A stretch of DNA of 64,000 bases from UBA5109 sp964606735 (GTDB lineage: Bacteria; Pseudomonadota; Gammaproteobacteria; Pseudomonadales; Pseudohongiellaceae). This document shows, piece by piece, positions 15,878 to 24,701 of the stretch (positions are counted from its first letter, which is position 1; each line of letters begins with the position of its first letter). Position numbers and translations under genes: made by a program. The notes under the pieces were generated by a model. That model saw only the letters and a program-made list of their open reading frames with translations, searched no databases and was not told the origin of the DNA. The DNA lies in assembly GCA_964606735.1 (NCBI GenBank), contig CAZSHI010000004.1:58175-122174 (forward strand), given 5' to 3'.

Positions 15878-17384
15878 TCTCATCGATACTCTGGACAGCG
15901 CTTCTGCTGGCAAAGTACTGCTGCAGGATAAGACCCGGCAACTTGATGGCCCTGGACTGATCCAGGCTATCGAGCGTCTCGGCCGGACTCTGAAGAAGCT
16001 TAATATAAAAAAACTGTCACTTTATGCAGACAATTCCATTGACTGGGTCCTCGCTGATCTTGTCTGCCAGAAGCTGGATATCTGTCTCTTGCCACTGCCT
16101 GCCTATTTCACGGCCGCGCAATTAACACACGCCATTCGCAGCAGCGGCATACAGCATATTCTTACTGACCAGGCCGAGCCCTTGAGCGCCATGCTGCCGG
16201 AACTCAAATTACAGCGAGTCTATGACTATTCCAGCCGTCTGTGTTTTCTGGGCACGGATGCAATTGATCCTGCTGTGGAACTACCCCAGCAAACCCAGAA
16301 AATAACTTTTACCTCAGGCTCAACGGGACAGTCCAAAGGCGTCTGTCTCAGCAAGGTACAGCAACTCAGCCAGGCCTCTGCACTGATGGAAAGTACCGGA
16401 ATTCGTGAACCTGTGCATCTGTGTGCCTTACCACTATCAACCCTGCTGGAAAACATTGCCGGTATTTACGCCCCCCTGCTGGCCGGCGGCCTGGTGCATT
16501 TACCATCACTGAATGACCTGGGGTACCAGGGTAGCCGCCTGACAGATCCTCAGGCCTTTCTGAATTGTCTGTCCAATACTAAACCGGACACCCTGATTCT
16601 CATTCCGCAATTACTCAGCTTGCTGGTTCAGGCTGCCCGACAGGGTTGGGCAGTTCCCCCTTTTAAGTTTGTTGCCGTCGGTGGCAGCAAGATCTCAGCT
16701 GAATTGATCGGGCAGGCTCGTCAACTCGGGATACCGGCCTATGAAGGTTATGGGCTCTCGGAGTGCGCTTCTGTCGTCAGTTTGAACACCCCGCTAAAGG
16801 ACCGAAGTGGCACCTGCGGACAGGTACTGAATTCGCAGCGGGTCACCATTGAAAATGGCGAAGTTCTCATTAGCGGCAATACCATGCTGGGCTATATCGG
16901 CGACTCTGAAGACTGGTACCCCTCACAGATCCATTCAGGTGATCTGGGCCACTTGGATGAACAGGGTTACCTGCATATTGATGGGCGTTGCAAAAACATC
17001 CTTATTTCTTCTTATGGCAGAAACATTTCCCCGGAATGGGTAGAAAGCGAGCTACTGGCTTCCCCCCTGCTCAGTGAGGCTGTGGTATTTGGAGATTCAC
17101 AGCCTTACTGCGTTGCGCTTGTTTATCCGACCAGCCCAGCTGTCAACGAAGAGCAGCTTAGCCAGGTGATTCATGAGGCAAACAGAAAATTGCCGGATTA
17201 TGCCCGAATCAGGGCCTGGCATCGCCTGAGCGGCCCCCTTTCCGGTCTGCCGGATCTGATGACCAGTAATGGCAGACCGCGCCGGGAGCAGATTCAGGAA
17301 TATTTTCCCGCCGCCATTGAGCAGTTGTTTCAGCAAGGTCTGCATGCCTGCTCTTCAACACAAACCAAGGATAATGCTGCATGA
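15870..17384 (+). CDS. AMP-forming acyl-CoA ligase/adenylation enzyme, A10 lysine replaced
   Basis: 504 residues of the ANL superfamily. Visible motifs: phosphate loop TFTSGSTGQSKG (146-157), YEGYGLSEC (about 290), SGDLGHLDEQGYLHIDGRCKN (about 355-375) and GRNISPEWVES. The C-terminal A10 motif, usually T-x-x-GK-x-x-R, reads TSNGRPRRE: the lysine needed for adenylate formation is arginine. So activity may be altered or the enzyme may act mainly in another half reaction. It starts inside the hemolysin-family gene and ends with an ATGA overlap onto the oxidase, so translation is coupled. The acyl substrate is unknown. Confidence 0.9.
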   Translation: MLDLIDTLDSASAGKVLLQDKTRQLDGPGLIQAIERLGRTLKKLNIKKLSLYADNSIDWVLADLVCQKLDICLLPLPAYFTAAQLTHAIRSSGIQHILTDQAEPLSAMLPELKLQRVYDYSSRLCFLGTDAIDPAVELPQQTQKITFTSGSTGQSKGVCLSKVQQLSQASALMESTGIREPVHLCALPLSTLLENIAGIYAPLLAGGLVHLPSLNDLGYQGSRLTDPQAFLNCLSNTKPDTLILIPQLLSLLVQAARQGWAVPPFKFVAVGGSKISAELIGQARQLGIPAYEGYGLSECASVVSLNTPLKDRSGTCGQVLNSQRVTIENGEVLISGNTMLGYIGDSEDWYPSQIHSGDLGHLDEQGYLHIDGRCKNILISSYGRNISPEWVESELLASPLLSEAVVFGDSQPYCVALVYPTSPAVNEEQLSQVIHEANRKLPDYARIRAWHRLSGPLSGLPDLMTSNGRPRREQIQEYFPAAIEQLFQQGLHACSSTQTKDNAA

Positions 17385-18076
17385 GCTTCTACCAGAAACT
17401 GATAAATGAGAGCGCCGGGCAACAGCAGTACCTGCTGAGTGCTCCTGTTATACAACGCTGTTTTCAGGCAGATATCTGCCTGGATGATTATCTGGGTTTT
17501 CTCCTACAGGCCTTTCATCATGTCAAACATACGGTGCCGCTGCTGATGAATGTCGGTGCCCGTTTGAGCCAAGAAAAGGAATGGCTGCGTGTTGCTGTTG
17601 CTGAATACATCGAGGAAGAAATGGGGCACCAGGAGTGGATTCTGAATGATATTGCTGCCTGTGGTTATGACAAGGAAACTGCCCGTCAACTCCCCCCCTC
17701 GCCCCAAACAGAACTCATGGTTGCCTATGCCTATGACATGGTAAATCGCATCAATCCTCTGGGATTCTTTGGCATGGTACACGTCCTGGAAGGTACCAGT
17801 ATCAATTTGGCTGACAAGGCCGCCGACATCATTCGGGAAACACTGGGCTTGCCCCGACAGGCTTTTACCTACCTATATTCACATGGCTCACTGGATCAGG
17901 AGCATGTCCGTTTCTTCGAAGGCCTGATGAACCGCATCACTGATCCGGACGAACAGAACCTGATTATCCACAGCGCCAACATGTTTTACCGTTTATACGG
18001 TGATATTTTCCATCATCTTGGTACCGAACATGGTATCCCTGCTCTGACGCAGGAGAAAAACTATGCAGCTCACTAA
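17381..18076 (+). CDS. Heme-oxygenase-like diiron oxidase (HDO), iron-containing redox enzyme family
   Basis: 231 all-helical residues. Candidate metal ligands follow the HDO pattern: histidines H46/H47/H50, then EYIEEEMGHQEW (E79 or E80, H83), HVLEG (H134, E137) and YSHGSLDQEH (H168, D172, H175). Relatives include UndA, which decarboxylates fatty acids, and CADD and SznF, which oxidise amines; TenA thiaminase shares the fold but lacks this ligand set. With an acyl ligase and an SDR on either side, oxidation of an acyl or amine intermediate is likely. ATGA overlap upstream, 14-bp overlap downstream. Confidence 0.85.
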   Translation: MSFYQKLINESAGQQQYLLSAPVIQRCFQADICLDDYLGFLLQAFHHVKHTVPLLMNVGARLSQEKEWLRVAVAEYIEEEMGHQEWILNDIAACGYDKETARQLPPSPQTELMVAYAYDMVNRINPLGFFGMVHVLEGTSINLADKAADIIRETLGLPRQAFTYLYSHGSLDQEHVRFFEGLMNRITDPDEQNLIIHSANMFYRLYGDIFHHLGTEHGIPALTQEKNYAAH

Positions 18077-18848
18077 CAAGCGTATTCTGGTCACAGGTGC
18101 TTCCGGCGGTATTGGCAAGGCACTTTGCCGCTCGCTGGAGCAGCATAATGCCAAGCTTATTTTAACCTGCCATAACCAGCAGATGCTGAACGAACTCAAG
18201 CAGTCACTGGGCTATACACATCAATACGAGCTTGCCGATATTAGTCGGCATCAGGGCCGGGAACTGATAGTTAAAGCCTGTGAGCAGATCGGCGGCATTG
18301 ATGGCCTGATCAATCTTGCAGGCATCATGGATTTCAATTTATTTGAATCCCAGTCAGCGGAACTGATCAGCAAAACCCTGGAGATCAATACTCTGGCGCC
18401 CATCTTGCTGTGCCATAGCCTGCTGCCCCAGTTAAAAAGCAAGACAGAGGCCTTTGTCCTCAATGTCGGCTCCATTTTTGGCAGCATCGGCCATCCGGGC
18501 TTTACCGTTTATTGTGCCAGCAAGGCAGCTATAAAAGGATTCAGTGAAGCCCTGGCTCGGGAACTCGCAGATACATCCGTGTCAGTTGCTTATATTGCGC
18601 CTCGCGCCACCAATACCCGGCTCAATAACAGCAAAGTAAATGAACTGAACAAGGCTCTGGGCAACAAGACCGATTCTCCAGAATACGTTGCCGCACAGAT
18701 AATTCATTTGTTAGAGAAAGGGCAATCTCTGCGTTACCTCGGGTGGCCGGAAAAACTGTTTGTCAGGCTCAATGCCATCTTTCCATCAATCGTGCACAAG
18801 GCGCTGGTTGGAAAATTAAAAATCATCAAGCAATTTGCCAATTCCTAG
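18063..18848 (+). CDS. Short-chain dehydrogenase/reductase
   Basis: 261 residues, Rossmann fold. TGASGGIGKAL (about 11-21) is the NAD(P) loop, NLAGIMD replaces NNAG, and the catalytic set is S137, Y150 and K154 (YCASKAAIKGFSEAL). A basic residue pattern near position 40 does not settle NAD versus NADP. The C-terminus has a hydrophobic stretch (KLFVRLNAIFPSIVHKALVG) typical of SDRs acting on lipid substrates. It starts 14 bp inside the oxidase gene. Inferred role: reducing or oxidising the product of the oxidase or ligase. Confidence 0.92.
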   Translation: MQLTNKRILVTGASGGIGKALCRSLEQHNAKLILTCHNQQMLNELKQSLGYTHQYELADISRHQGRELIVKACEQIGGIDGLINLAGIMDFNLFESQSAELISKTLEINTLAPILLCHSLLPQLKSKTEAFVLNVGSIFGSIGHPGFTVYCASKAAIKGFSEALARELADTSVSVAYIAPRATNTRLNNSKVNELNKALGNKTDSPEYVAAQIIHLLEKGQSLRYLGWPEKLFVRLNAIFPSIVHKALVGKLKIIKQFANS

Positions 18849-18857
18849 GGAGGCGCC

Positions 18858-19493
18858 ATGACTGATAAATTACGCTTGTTACTCTTGACCTTATGTTTAC
18901 CTGCAACGCTGGTCTTTGCAGATCTGGACAGCGATATTGCACACTTGCAGGAGCGCTGGGCCGAAGTCAATTACCAGCTGGAAAGCAATCTGCAGGAAGA
19001 TGCTTTCGAGCAGTTAAGTATCGAAGCCATGGCGGTGACCGGGCAGTATCCGGATTCAGCAGCAGCCTGGATCTGGAGTGGTATCATCAAGTCGACCTAT
19101 GCAGGTGCCAAGGGAGGTCTCGGTGCCCTTTCACTGGCCAAGGACGCCAAAGCGGATCTTGAAAAAGCCATGGAGATTGATCCCCAGGCACTGAGTGGTT
19201 CTGCCTATACCAGCCTTGGCACACTTTATTACAGCGTGCCTGGATGGCCAATTGGTTTTGGTGATGATGATTATGCCGAGGAACTTTTACTGATGGCACT
19301 AGATCTAAACCCCAACGGTATCGATCCCAACTATTTTTATGCTAGCTTTCTCGCCGACGAAAGGCGTTATGATGAGGCAAGGCAATATTTGATGAAAGCA
19401 CAGCAGGCTCCTGCTCGACCCAATCGAGCACTGGCTGATGCTGGCAGACAGCAGGAGATTACCGAGCTGCTGCTGGAAATTGCCGATGAATAA
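18858..19493 (+). CDS. Exported TPR-repeat protein
   Basis: 211 residues with a signal peptide (LRLLLLTLCLPATLVFADL) and TPR-like helices: IEAMAVTGQYPDSAAAWIWSGIIKS, DLEKAMEIDPQALSGSAYTSLGTLYY and LLLMALDLNPNGIDPNYFYASFL. It also has a glycine-rich GVLAGAKGGLGALSL-like linker around 80-95. TPR proteins mediate protein contacts; the partner is unknown. A strong GGGAGG ribosome site is just before the ATG. It is 9 bp after the SDR and 5 bp before the response regulator. Confidence 0.85.
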   Translation: MTDKLRLLLLTLCLPATLVFADLDSDIAHLQERWAEVNYQLESNLQEDAFEQLSIEAMAVTGQYPDSAAAWIWSGIIKSTYAGAKGGLGALSLAKDAKADLEKAMEIDPQALSGSAYTSLGTLYYSVPGWPIGFGDDDYAEELLLMALDLNPNGIDPNYFYASFLADERRYDEARQYLMKAQQAPARPNRALADAGRQQEITELLLEIADE

Positions 19494-19498
19494 CAACG

Positions 19499-20164
19499 AT
19501 GCAGATATTACTGGTAGAAGATGATCGCCCCCTGGCTCAAGGACTACAAAAAGCCTTACAGCATCATGGCTATACCGTTAACCATGTCGCTTCTGGGCAA
19601 CAGGCTCTGCATGTCATAAAGACGGAACGCCCCGATATCCTGGTACTGGATATCGGTCTGCCGGATATCAGTGGTTTGAGCATCCTCAAGCAGCTGCGAG
19701 ACAAGGAAGACATGCTGCCGGTATTACTGCTTACCGCACGCGACTCAACCGATGACAAGGTTGCCGGGCTGGACAGTGGTGCCGATGATTATCTTCCCAA
19801 ACCCTTCGACATGACTGAGCTTCTGGCACGGCTTCGGGTGCTGGAAAGACGCCTGGCCAGCATCAAAAGCACGGCCATTTCCATTGGCGATGTCTGTCTT
19901 GATACCATCCAGCAAACTGTGAGCTATCAGGGAAATACAGTGGAACTGCCCCGCCGTGAATACATGCTCTTGAAGAACCTGATGGAAAATGCAGGCCGTG
20001 TACAAACTCGGGAAACACTGGAAACCCGACTTTATAACTGGGGCGAAGAAGTCAGCAGCAATGCGCTTGAGGTACATATCCATCATTTAAGAAAGAAGCT
20101 CGGGGATGATTTCATAAAAACCATCCGTGGTGTTGGCTATAAAATAAACACCGAGACACGCTAG
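19499..20164 (+). CDS. qseB: QseB/PmrA-like OmpR-family response regulator
   Basis: 221 residues: receiver domain with acidic pocket E7-D8-D9, phospho-acceptor D51 (LDIGLPDISG), T79 and K101; winged-helix DNA-binding domain from about 125 with the QseB/PmrA-characteristic YNWGEEVSSNALEVHIHHLRKKLG and TIRGVGYKI. This class binds CTTAAG-N5-CTTAAG, which is found at 15082 before the first gene. It is the fifth... sixth cistron of the operon and overlaps the kinase start by 1 bp (TAGTG). Confidence 0.92.
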   Translation: MQILLVEDDRPLAQGLQKALQHHGYTVNHVASGQQALHVIKTERPDILVLDIGLPDISGLSILKQLRDKEDMLPVLLLTARDSTDDKVAGLDSGADDYLPKPFDMTELLARLRVLERRLASIKSTAISIGDVCLDTIQQTVSYQGNTVELPRREYMLLKNLMENAGRVQTRETLETRLYNWGEEVSSNALEVHIHHLRKKLGDDFIKTIRGVGYKINTETR

Positions 20165-21465
20165 TGGGCTCCATCCGATTCTTTTTAATCACCGGTGTGC
20201 TGGCAATTCTCACCCTGTTCAATTTCCTTGCGGCCTTACGCGGCTATCAATCCAGTATGGCCGAAGCGGAAATTCTCTTCGACAACGAGTTGCTGGATCT
20301 GTCCAGACTGGTAGCTAACCTGGATTTTTCCCAACTCCCCGAGGGTTTCCGCCTGGGCAATAATCTTGCCTTTCAGGTCTGGCAACATGGTGAGCTGCTG
20401 GGGTCAACGGATCATGCGCCTGAAGCAGCCATGGTCGCCTTCAATCAGGGCTTTGACTATGCCAATTTTGATGGCTTTCGCTGGCGAACCTATGTTCGCT
20501 TTCAGGAACAGACAGAACTGTGGGTCATGGTGGCTGAACGTACCGATTTGCGCTTCATTCTGGCTGAGAATGTTGTTCTCGAATCCATCATACCGATCCT
20601 GCTGGGCATCCCCTTAATCGGCCTGCTTATCTGGTTCATTGTCAGCCAGGGCTTACGACCCCTTGAACTGCTTTCCACGGAACTGCGTAACAAACACATC
20701 AACGACCTGACCCCCATCGACTCCCAGACGTCAAAAAAGGAATTACATCAGGTAATCCACTCGCTCAATGCACTTTTTCACCGCCTGGAACAGTCACTGG
20801 AACGTGAAAAACGATTTTCGGCAGATGCCGCGCATGAATTGCGCACGCCGATCAGTGCCCTGAAAATTCAGCTGCACAACCTGCAACAGGAAATAGACAG
20901 TGAAGCTGAATCGTTCCAGGAGTTGCAGGCCGGCGTGGATAGAATGCAGCATCTGATTGAGCAACTGTTATCCTTGTATCGGATGACGCCTGACCAGTTT
21001 ACCGCGAACAGTGAAGCTATCGACCTCTATGCCCTGACCAAAGAGCTGGTCGCCCGGGAGTATTCGCAGTTTGAAGATAAACAGCAACAAGTGCAGGTGG
21101 AAGGTACAGAATCCTTTATTGTTGGAGAAAAATTTGCGCTGGAAACACTGATTAGCAACCTGCTGTCCAATGCCAGCAAATACACCCCTGAAAAGGGTAA
21201 TATCCACGTTTCAGTCAGCCCTCAGAACAACGAAATCTGTCTTCTCGTGGAAGATGATGGCATGGGAATTCCGGAAGCTGAACGAGAAAGGATATTTGAA
21301 CGATTTTATCGTTCTAATCTGGATAGCAGCGCGCAGGTACCAGGCTGTGGTCTGGGACTGACCATCGTTAAACATGTGGTTGATCTGCATCAGGCAAAGT
21401 TGAGCCTGGATGCATCAGGTTTTAGCAGCGGAAGTCGATTCACGATATGTTTCAAAAAAAGATGA
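20164..21465 (+). CDS. qseC: QseC/PmrB-like sensor histidine kinase
   Basis: 433 residues starting at the GTG that overlaps the regulator's stop. TM1 about 5-26, a periplasmic sensor of roughly 115 residues, TM2 about 142-162, HAMP, dimerisation/phospho-acceptor helix AHELRTPISAL (H224), N box NLLSNASKYTP, and G boxes DDGMGIP and GCGLGLTIVK. The periplasmic domain lacks the ExxE iron motif of classical PmrB, so the stimulus (iron, quinone-like or other) cannot be told. It shares a 4-bp ATGA overlap with the cupredoxin gene. Confidence 0.92.
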   Translation: MGSIRFFLITGVLAILTLFNFLAALRGYQSSMAEAEILFDNELLDLSRLVANLDFSQLPEGFRLGNNLAFQVWQHGELLGSTDHAPEAAMVAFNQGFDYANFDGFRWRTYVRFQEQTELWVMVAERTDLRFILAENVVLESIIPILLGIPLIGLLIWFIVSQGLRPLELLSTELRNKHINDLTPIDSQTSKKELHQVIHSLNALFHRLEQSLEREKRFSADAAHELRTPISALKIQLHNLQQEIDSEAESFQELQAGVDRMQHLIEQLLSLYRMTPDQFTANSEAIDLYALTKELVAREYSQFEDKQQQVQVEGTESFIVGEKFALETLISNLLSNASKYTPEKGNIHVSVSPQNNEICLLVEDDGMGIPEAERERIFERFYRSNLDSSAQVPGCGLGLTIVKHVVDLHQAKLSLDASGFSSGSRFTICFKKR

Positions 21466-21815
21466 ACTCAGCAAAACCAACACCCTCCTCTTTGTATCGT
21501 GCCCTCCTGCTTTTGTTGGCCTCGAGTCTTAGCATGAAGCTATGGGCTGCTGACCAGGAAATTGAAATCGTCATCCGCGATCACTTGTTTTTTCCTTCCA
21601 TGATAGAGGTCCCCGCCAATCAGAAAATCAGATTACTGATCATCAATGAAGATCCAACGCCTGAAGAATTTGAAAGCTATGAACTTAACCGGGAAAAAGT
21701 CATCCCGGGTAATACCCGTACAGTCATCTTTGTCGGCCCACTGGCGCCGGGAGAGTACCCCTTCTTTGGTGAATTTTACCCGCGTACTGCACAGGGAAGG
21801 ATTATAGTCAGGTAA
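21462..21815 (+). CDS. Periplasmic cupredoxin-domain protein (EfeO/P19-associated type)
   Basis: 117 residues from the ATG at 21462 (coupled ATGA with the kinase stop; an ATG at 21447 adds five residues). Signal peptide ends near LWAADQE. The mature part IEIVIRDHLFFPSMIEVPANQKIRLLI, NEDPTPEEFES, PGNTRTVIFVGPLAPGEYPFFGEF is the cupredoxin_1 form seen in EfeO N-terminal domains and in genes next to FTR1. It lacks the Cys-Met ligands of blue copper proteins. Likely an iron or copper delivery partner of the permease 3 bp downstream. Confidence 0.88.
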   Translation: MNSAKPTPSSLYRALLLLLASSLSMKLWAADQEIEIVIRDHLFFPSMIEVPANQKIRLLIINEDPTPEEFESYELNREKVIPGNTRTVIFVGPLAPGEYPFFGEFYPRTAQGRIIVR

Positions 21816-21818
21816 ACC

Positions 21819-22640
21819 ATGTTTCTAGATACTGTCATTCTCGTCCTGCAGGAAATTCTCGAAGCCGCACTGATTATCAGTATACTGCTGTCACTGACCG
21901 GTCATTTTCGTCGTTACTGGGGAGAAGACTTTAGTCTGGGTCATGGCTGGATTGGAGTATCGCTCGTACTGGGTAGCCTGGGCGCATGGATCTATGCTGC
22001 CTATACCCCGTCAATCACACTCTGGTTCGATTATGTCGGCCTGGAAATCGTCAATGCCCTAATACAGATACTGATTATCATTTTCCTGCTTTTCCTGTGC
22101 TATGGCCTCAGCCTGAAACGTTTGCGAGATATCGCCTGGTTCAATCTTTTTGTCGGCTTTTGTATCACCCTGGTAGTGGCACTTGGCATCATTCGCGAAG
22201 TATCGGAAATCATTATTTACTGCATGGGGATCCTGTCACAGCCAAACAATTATTCACCTGTGCTGCTAGGCAGCTTTATCGCACTGGGGATCGGTGCCAG
22301 CAGTGGCATAATCCTTTATTACCTTTTAACAAACTTTCCTGGCTTCTGGGGGCTGAGATTGAGCATGTTGTTACTGGCCTTGTATGCCGGCAATATGGCT
22401 TCACAGGCCAGCCTCCTGCTGATACAGGCTGACTGGTTGCCCTATACGCCTGAATTGTGGGACAGCTCATTCCTAATACCTGAATTCACTGTCAGCGGAC
22501 AACTGCTTTACGCCCTGGTTGGTTACGAAGCCAATCCTTCCATTCTACAGGCTGGCCTGTACAGCTTTGCCGTACTGATTATTCTCGTCAGCCCGCTGTT
22601 CCGGATATGCTGGCAACAAAAACAACCCATATCAGCGTAA
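21819..22640 (+). CDS. FTR1-like iron permease
   Basis: 273 residues, seven membrane helices. The first family motif REGLE is QEILE here (E12 and E15 kept) and the second is REVSE (R126, E127, E130). In FTR1/EfeU these glutamates carry Fe3+ through the membrane. Together with the upstream cupredoxin it would form a ferric or ferrous uptake unit; no DyP peroxidase EfeB or M75 domain is present. Possible role: supplying iron to the diiron oxidase of the same operon. Confidence 0.85.
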   Translation: MFLDTVILVLQEILEAALIISILLSLTGHFRRYWGEDFSLGHGWIGVSLVLGSLGAWIYAAYTPSITLWFDYVGLEIVNALIQILIIIFLLFLCYGLSLKRLRDIAWFNLFVGFCITLVVALGIIREVSEIIIYCMGILSQPNNYSPVLLGSFIALGIGASSGIILYYLLTNFPGFWGLRLSMLLLALYAGNMASQASLLLIQADWLPYTPELWDSSFLIPEFTVSGQLLYALVGYEANPSILQAGLYSFAVLIILVSPLFRICWQQKQPISA

Positions 22641-22645
22641 CATAA

Positions 22646-23371
22646 ATGTATAAATCCAAACTGTTTGTAATTTCCTGTCTGACACTGGGTCTGCAAATAA
22701 CAGCGAGCAGCCGGGCACTGGCCGATGGCTCCGTGGTCGACAAGGTCTATCACCCTTATGTAGATGCACTTGAGATGGAGCTGGAATACCGCAGCATAAT
22801 CCAGGACAGGCAGTCACGCTGGGAAACTCCAGCACAGTTCCATAAGTTATCACTGGGACGATCATTTTCAGACAATTGGTTTGGCGAGTTTTATCTGGTT
22901 GGCGAAAAATCCCGCGACGGCAGTTTTAATATCGAAGCCTATGAAGTGGAAATCAAATGGCAGTTAAGCGAACAAGGTGAATATTTTGCCGACTGGGGTC
23001 TATTGTTCGAATATGAAAACGAAACTGACAAAGATATTGAAGAACTCACAGTGGGCTTGCTGGTTGAAAAGGAGCGGGGCCGCTGGAGTGACACCGCCAA
23101 CCTGAAATTGATTCAGGAATGGGGTGATGATATTAACGATGAACTTGAAAGCACCTTTGCCTGGCAATCCCGCTATCGCTATTCTCAGTCTCTGGAACCC
23201 GGGATTGAGTTTTATGCTGGCCAGACAGCTGTAGGACTGGGGCCTGTTATCCAGGGCGGACTGACTGTGGGCATCCGCAAGAACCTGCACTGGGAAGCGG
23301 GGCTGATTCTCGGCTTGGATGAGAAAAGCCCCGACCAGAGTTTCCGTTTTATGCTGGAATACGAATTCTAG
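22646..23371 (+). CDS. Exported beta-rich protein of unknown function, operon end
   Basis: 241 residues. Signal peptide ends near SSRALADG. The rest alternates short aromatic-rich strands (HKLSLGRSFSDNWFGEFYLVGE, YFADWGLLFEYENE, FRFMLEYEF) and ends in Phe, which suggests a small outer-membrane beta-barrel. I do not recognise a family. It lies 5 bp after the permease and is convergent with the aminotransferase. It may complete a metal or small-molecule path through the outer membrane. Confidence 0.75.
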   Translation: MYKSKLFVISCLTLGLQITASSRALADGSVVDKVYHPYVDALEMELEYRSIIQDRQSRWETPAQFHKLSLGRSFSDNWFGEFYLVGEKSRDGSFNIEAYEVEIKWQLSEQGEYFADWGLLFEYENETDKDIEELTVGLLVEKERGRWSDTANLKLIQEWGDDINDELESTFAWQSRYRYSQSLEPGIEFYAGQTAVGLGPVIQGGLTVGIRKNLHWEAGLILGLDEKSPDQSFRFMLEYEF

Positions 23372-23391
23372 ATCATCAGCGGCGCTGTATT

Positions 23392-24582
23392 TCAGAGCAC
23401 CCTGGCAATGGCATCCACCAAGTAATCAATGTTGGCCTTGTTAATACCGGCGACATTGATACGGCTGGAATTCACCAAATAAACAGAGTAATCACTGATC
23501 AGTTTCTGTACCTGCTCGACGCTCAGACCGAGAAAGGAAAACATGCCTTTTTCGCGTTCAATAAAGGAAAAATCAGCATCCACGCCGGCTTCTTTGAGTT
23601 TGCTGACCAGCTCCCTGCGAAGACCGTTAATCCGGTCACGCATCTCGGTCAATTCATCCAACCACTCGGTTTTGAGCTGCGCATCCCTGAGAACGATTTC
23701 CACCAGAGCAGCCCCATGTGAAGGCGGCATGGAATAAATCTGTCGTGCCGTTGACAGAATTTGTGACTGTGAAGCACTTACCTGCTCGGCAGTTTCACCC
23801 ACCAGCGTGACCGCACCGGTGCGTTCACGATACAGACCAAAGTTTTTTGAGCAGGAGGAGGCAATCAGTAATTCAGGCAAACGTTCCGCCAAGAGGCGCA
23901 AGCCGCTGACATCTTCTTCCAGACCATCACCGAGCCCCTGATAAGCCAGATCGATAAAAGGCGTAAACCCCTGTTTTTCAGCCGCTTCTGCAACTGCCTG
24001 CCATTGTTCCTGACTAAGGTCTCCGCCACAGGGGTTATGACAACAGCCGTGCAGAAGAACGAGATCCCCCTTGCCTGCCTGCTTTAGGGTATCCATCATC
24101 TGCTCAAACTGAATTTCATGTGTTTCGTAGTTGTAGTAAGGGTATTCCTGCAAGACCAGCCCGGCAGAACTGAGCAGAGGCACATGGTTCGCCCAGGTCG
24201 GGCTGCTCACCCAGGTTTTGGTGTTTGGGAAGTTTTTGCTGACAAATTCGGCAATTACACGCAATGCGCCGGAACCACCTGGTGCCAGCACACTGCAGGC
24301 ACGTTTATCAGACAGTGACGCACTGTCTTTTCCCAGAATCATGAGAGCCGTTTCACTGAGAAAACCTTCCGGACCAGCCTGAGCGATATAGGATTTGGAA
24401 TCTTCTGAATTCCATAAGAGCTGCTCGGCTTTTTTGATGGCGGAAACCACCGGAGTATTGCCGCTCTCATCTTTATAGACACCAACACCCAGATCGATTT
24501 TGTTGGGATTGCTGTCTTTTTTATAGGCCGCAGACAAGCCAAGAATGGGGTCAGGCGGACGCCGTTCAATTTGTTGAAACAT
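23392..24582 (-). CDS. aspC: Aspartate/aromatic amino acid aminotransferase (class I, PLP)
   Basis: 396 residues, the same length as AspC/TyrB. LGVGVYKDESG, CHNPCGGDLS, and SSCSKNFGLYRER with the PLP lysine K246 are characteristic of the aspartate aminotransferase subfamily Ia; SSRINVAG carries the arginine that binds the carboxylate. It interconverts aspartate (or aromatic amino acids) and 2-oxo acids. The family usually has CHNPTG; here it is CHNPCG. AspC versus TyrB specificity cannot be settled. It is monocistronic, with 119 bp before the purE stop. Confidence 0.93.
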   Translation of the reverse strand: MFQQIERRPPDPILGLSAAYKKDSNPNKIDLGVGVYKDESGNTPVVSAIKKAEQLLWNSEDSKSYIAQAGPEGFLSETALMILGKDSASLSDKRACSVLAPGGSGALRVIAEFVSKNFPNTKTWVSSPTWANHVPLLSSAGLVLQEYPYYNYETHEIQFEQMMDTLKQAGKGDLVLLHGCCHNPCGGDLSQEQWQAVAEAAEKQGFTPFIDLAYQGLGDGLEEDVSGLRLLAERLPELLIASSCSKNFGLYRERTGAVTLVGETAEQVSASQSQILSTARQIYSMPPSHGAALVEIVLRDAQLKTEWLDELTEMRDRINGLRRELVSKLKEAGVDADFSFIEREKGMFSFLGLSVEQVQKLISDYSVYLVNSSRINVAGINKANIDYLVDAIARVL

Positions 24583-24701
24583 CTTAATTTTCCGTTACAA
24601 ATATAGAATAGTTGGGCAGGTGCCGCCCTATTATATCAATAAGCTGAAAGCGCGAAAACAAATCTTGCGTGTCGAAAACTTTTCATTGTGTCGGGCAAGA
24701 A

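Noticed and set aside
17381..18076. TenA/thiaminase II annotation for the oxidase
   Set aside because: The fold is shared and a TPP riboswitch is nearby, but the E/H/D-x3-H metal-ligand pattern fits diiron oxidases and the gene is in another operon.
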